DNA of 64,000 nucleotides from UBA1715 sp964346725 (GTDB lineage Bacteria; Bacteroidota; Bacteroidia; Bacteroidales; UBA1715). Made by a program: the position numbers and the translations under genes. Under the pieces are notes generated by a model. The model saw only the letters and a program-made list of their open reading frames with translations. It was not told the origin of the DNA and searched no databases. The stretch lies in NCBI GenBank assembly GCA_964346725.1, contig CAYFVM010000007.1, forward strand, positions 1 through 64,000. The letters are read 5' to 3'. Each line of letters begins with the position of its first letter. Position 1 is the stretch's first letter. Shown piece by piece: positions 63,668 to 64,000 of this stretch.

Positions 63668-64000
63668 ATGAAAATACAATTAACTAGACCTATCGCTTTT
63701 TTCGATCTTGAAACCACGGGACTCAATATTGTAAGTGATAGAATTGTTGAGATTTCAATTCTCAAAGTAATGCCAAACGGAGATGAGACGTCTATTACAC
63801 GCCGAGTGAATCCTGGAATGCCGATTCCTGAAGTATCTACAGCCATACATCATATTACCGATGCCGATGTAGCAAATCAGCCTACATTTAAAGAAATAGC
63901 AAAAGAAATAGCACAATTGCTTGACGATTGCGATATAGCGGGCTACAATTCCAATAAATTTGATGTGCCTGTTTTGGCAGAAGAATTTTCACGTGCAGAT
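63668..64000 (+). CDS. DnaQ-like 3'-5' exonuclease, N-terminal part (runs off the window)
   Basis: 111 codons are visible from ATG 63668 to the edge. Motif I is FFDLETTGLN (Asp, Glu), the HHITDADVAN block is typical of the DEDDh group, and motif II is GYNSNKFDVPVL (Asp). It resembles the proofreading epsilon-type exonucleases that follow dnaN in Bacteroidetes. The third motif, which would settle DEDDh, lies beyond the window. Confidence 0.88.
   Translation, partial: MKIQLTRPIAFFDLETTGLNIVSDRIVEISILKVMPNGDETSITRRVNPGMPIPEVSTAIHHITDADVANQPTFKEIAKEIAQLLDDCDIAGYNSNKFDVPVLAEEFSRAD

Overview
The window looks like chromosomal DNA of a Bacteroidota bacterium, most likely of the order Bacteroidales. 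The reasons are: moderately low GC; very few Shine-Dalgarno sites; repeated promoter boxes of the TAnnTTTG type, several with a TTG/TTTG element about 18-21 bases upstream; a complete MoxR/Bat aerotolerance operon; an Rnf operon in the order B-C-D-G-E-A headed by an RseC-like gene; a gliding-motility-type C-terminal secretion domain; and small Bacteroidota families (DUF2795, DUF5063, DUF1573, DUF4153). Most of it is ordinary housekeeping sequence in tightly packed operons with 1-20 base overlaps.

Region 1-7300 is the accessory part. It holds the end of an unknown gene behind a cluster of 9-base repeats, a 73-residue tyrosine-recombinase remnant, a GC-richer non-coding stretch, a three-gene cassette of two SGNH-type esterase-like proteins plus an MBOAT acyltransferase (probable extracytoplasmic O-acylation), then a stretch of decayed genes with in-frame stops and frameshifts (5640-7036), and tRNA-Arg(ACG).

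Region 7300-26600 holds a soluble class III adenylate cyclase, a periplasmic thioredoxin-like protein, a DEDDy exonuclease, the agmatine-to-putrescine pair aguA-aguB, an acyl-ACP thioesterase, ksgA, mgtE, a DUF1573 lipoprotein, an aminotransferase, a lipid kinase, der, an RluB-like pseudouridine synthase with a long Arg/Gly-rich N-terminus, era, a DUF2795 protein, an adenosyltransferase coupled to a GH29 fucosidase, a DUF4153 membrane protein and pyrD. tRNA-Gly(GCC), tRNA-Leu(TAA), a strong terminator and a His-rich metal-exporter-like protein follow.

Region 27950-36700 (minus strand) is the moxR-DUF58-batABCDE operon, with an extra Gln/Lys-rich BatC-like gene. nusB and a second DUF1573 lipoprotein run the other way. 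Region 38230-45030 (minus) is purA-rseC-rnfBCDGEA, an ion-pumping ferredoxin:NAD+ oxidoreductase operon. Region 45160-59980 (minus) contains relA/spoT; a lipoprotein, an active/inactive M16 protease pair and a type IX secretion substrate; ackA-pta (acetate fermentation); a phosphoglucomutase; an RlmI-like methyltransferase, an RNase D-like exonuclease, DUF5063 and a sodium/solute symporter. The last part (plus) has a DUF3820 protein, gyrB, dnaN and the start of a DnaQ-like exonuclease.

Together Rnf, ackA/pta, the Bat operon and the agmatine pathway fit an anaerobic or microaerophilic fermenting organism. I see no CRISPR array, no intact insertion sequence, no prophage and no rRNA. The least explained parts are the decayed island at 5640-7036, the repeat cluster at 225-278, the SGNH-SGNH-MBOAT cassette, and a perfect hairpin inside the lipoprotein gene near 51800.
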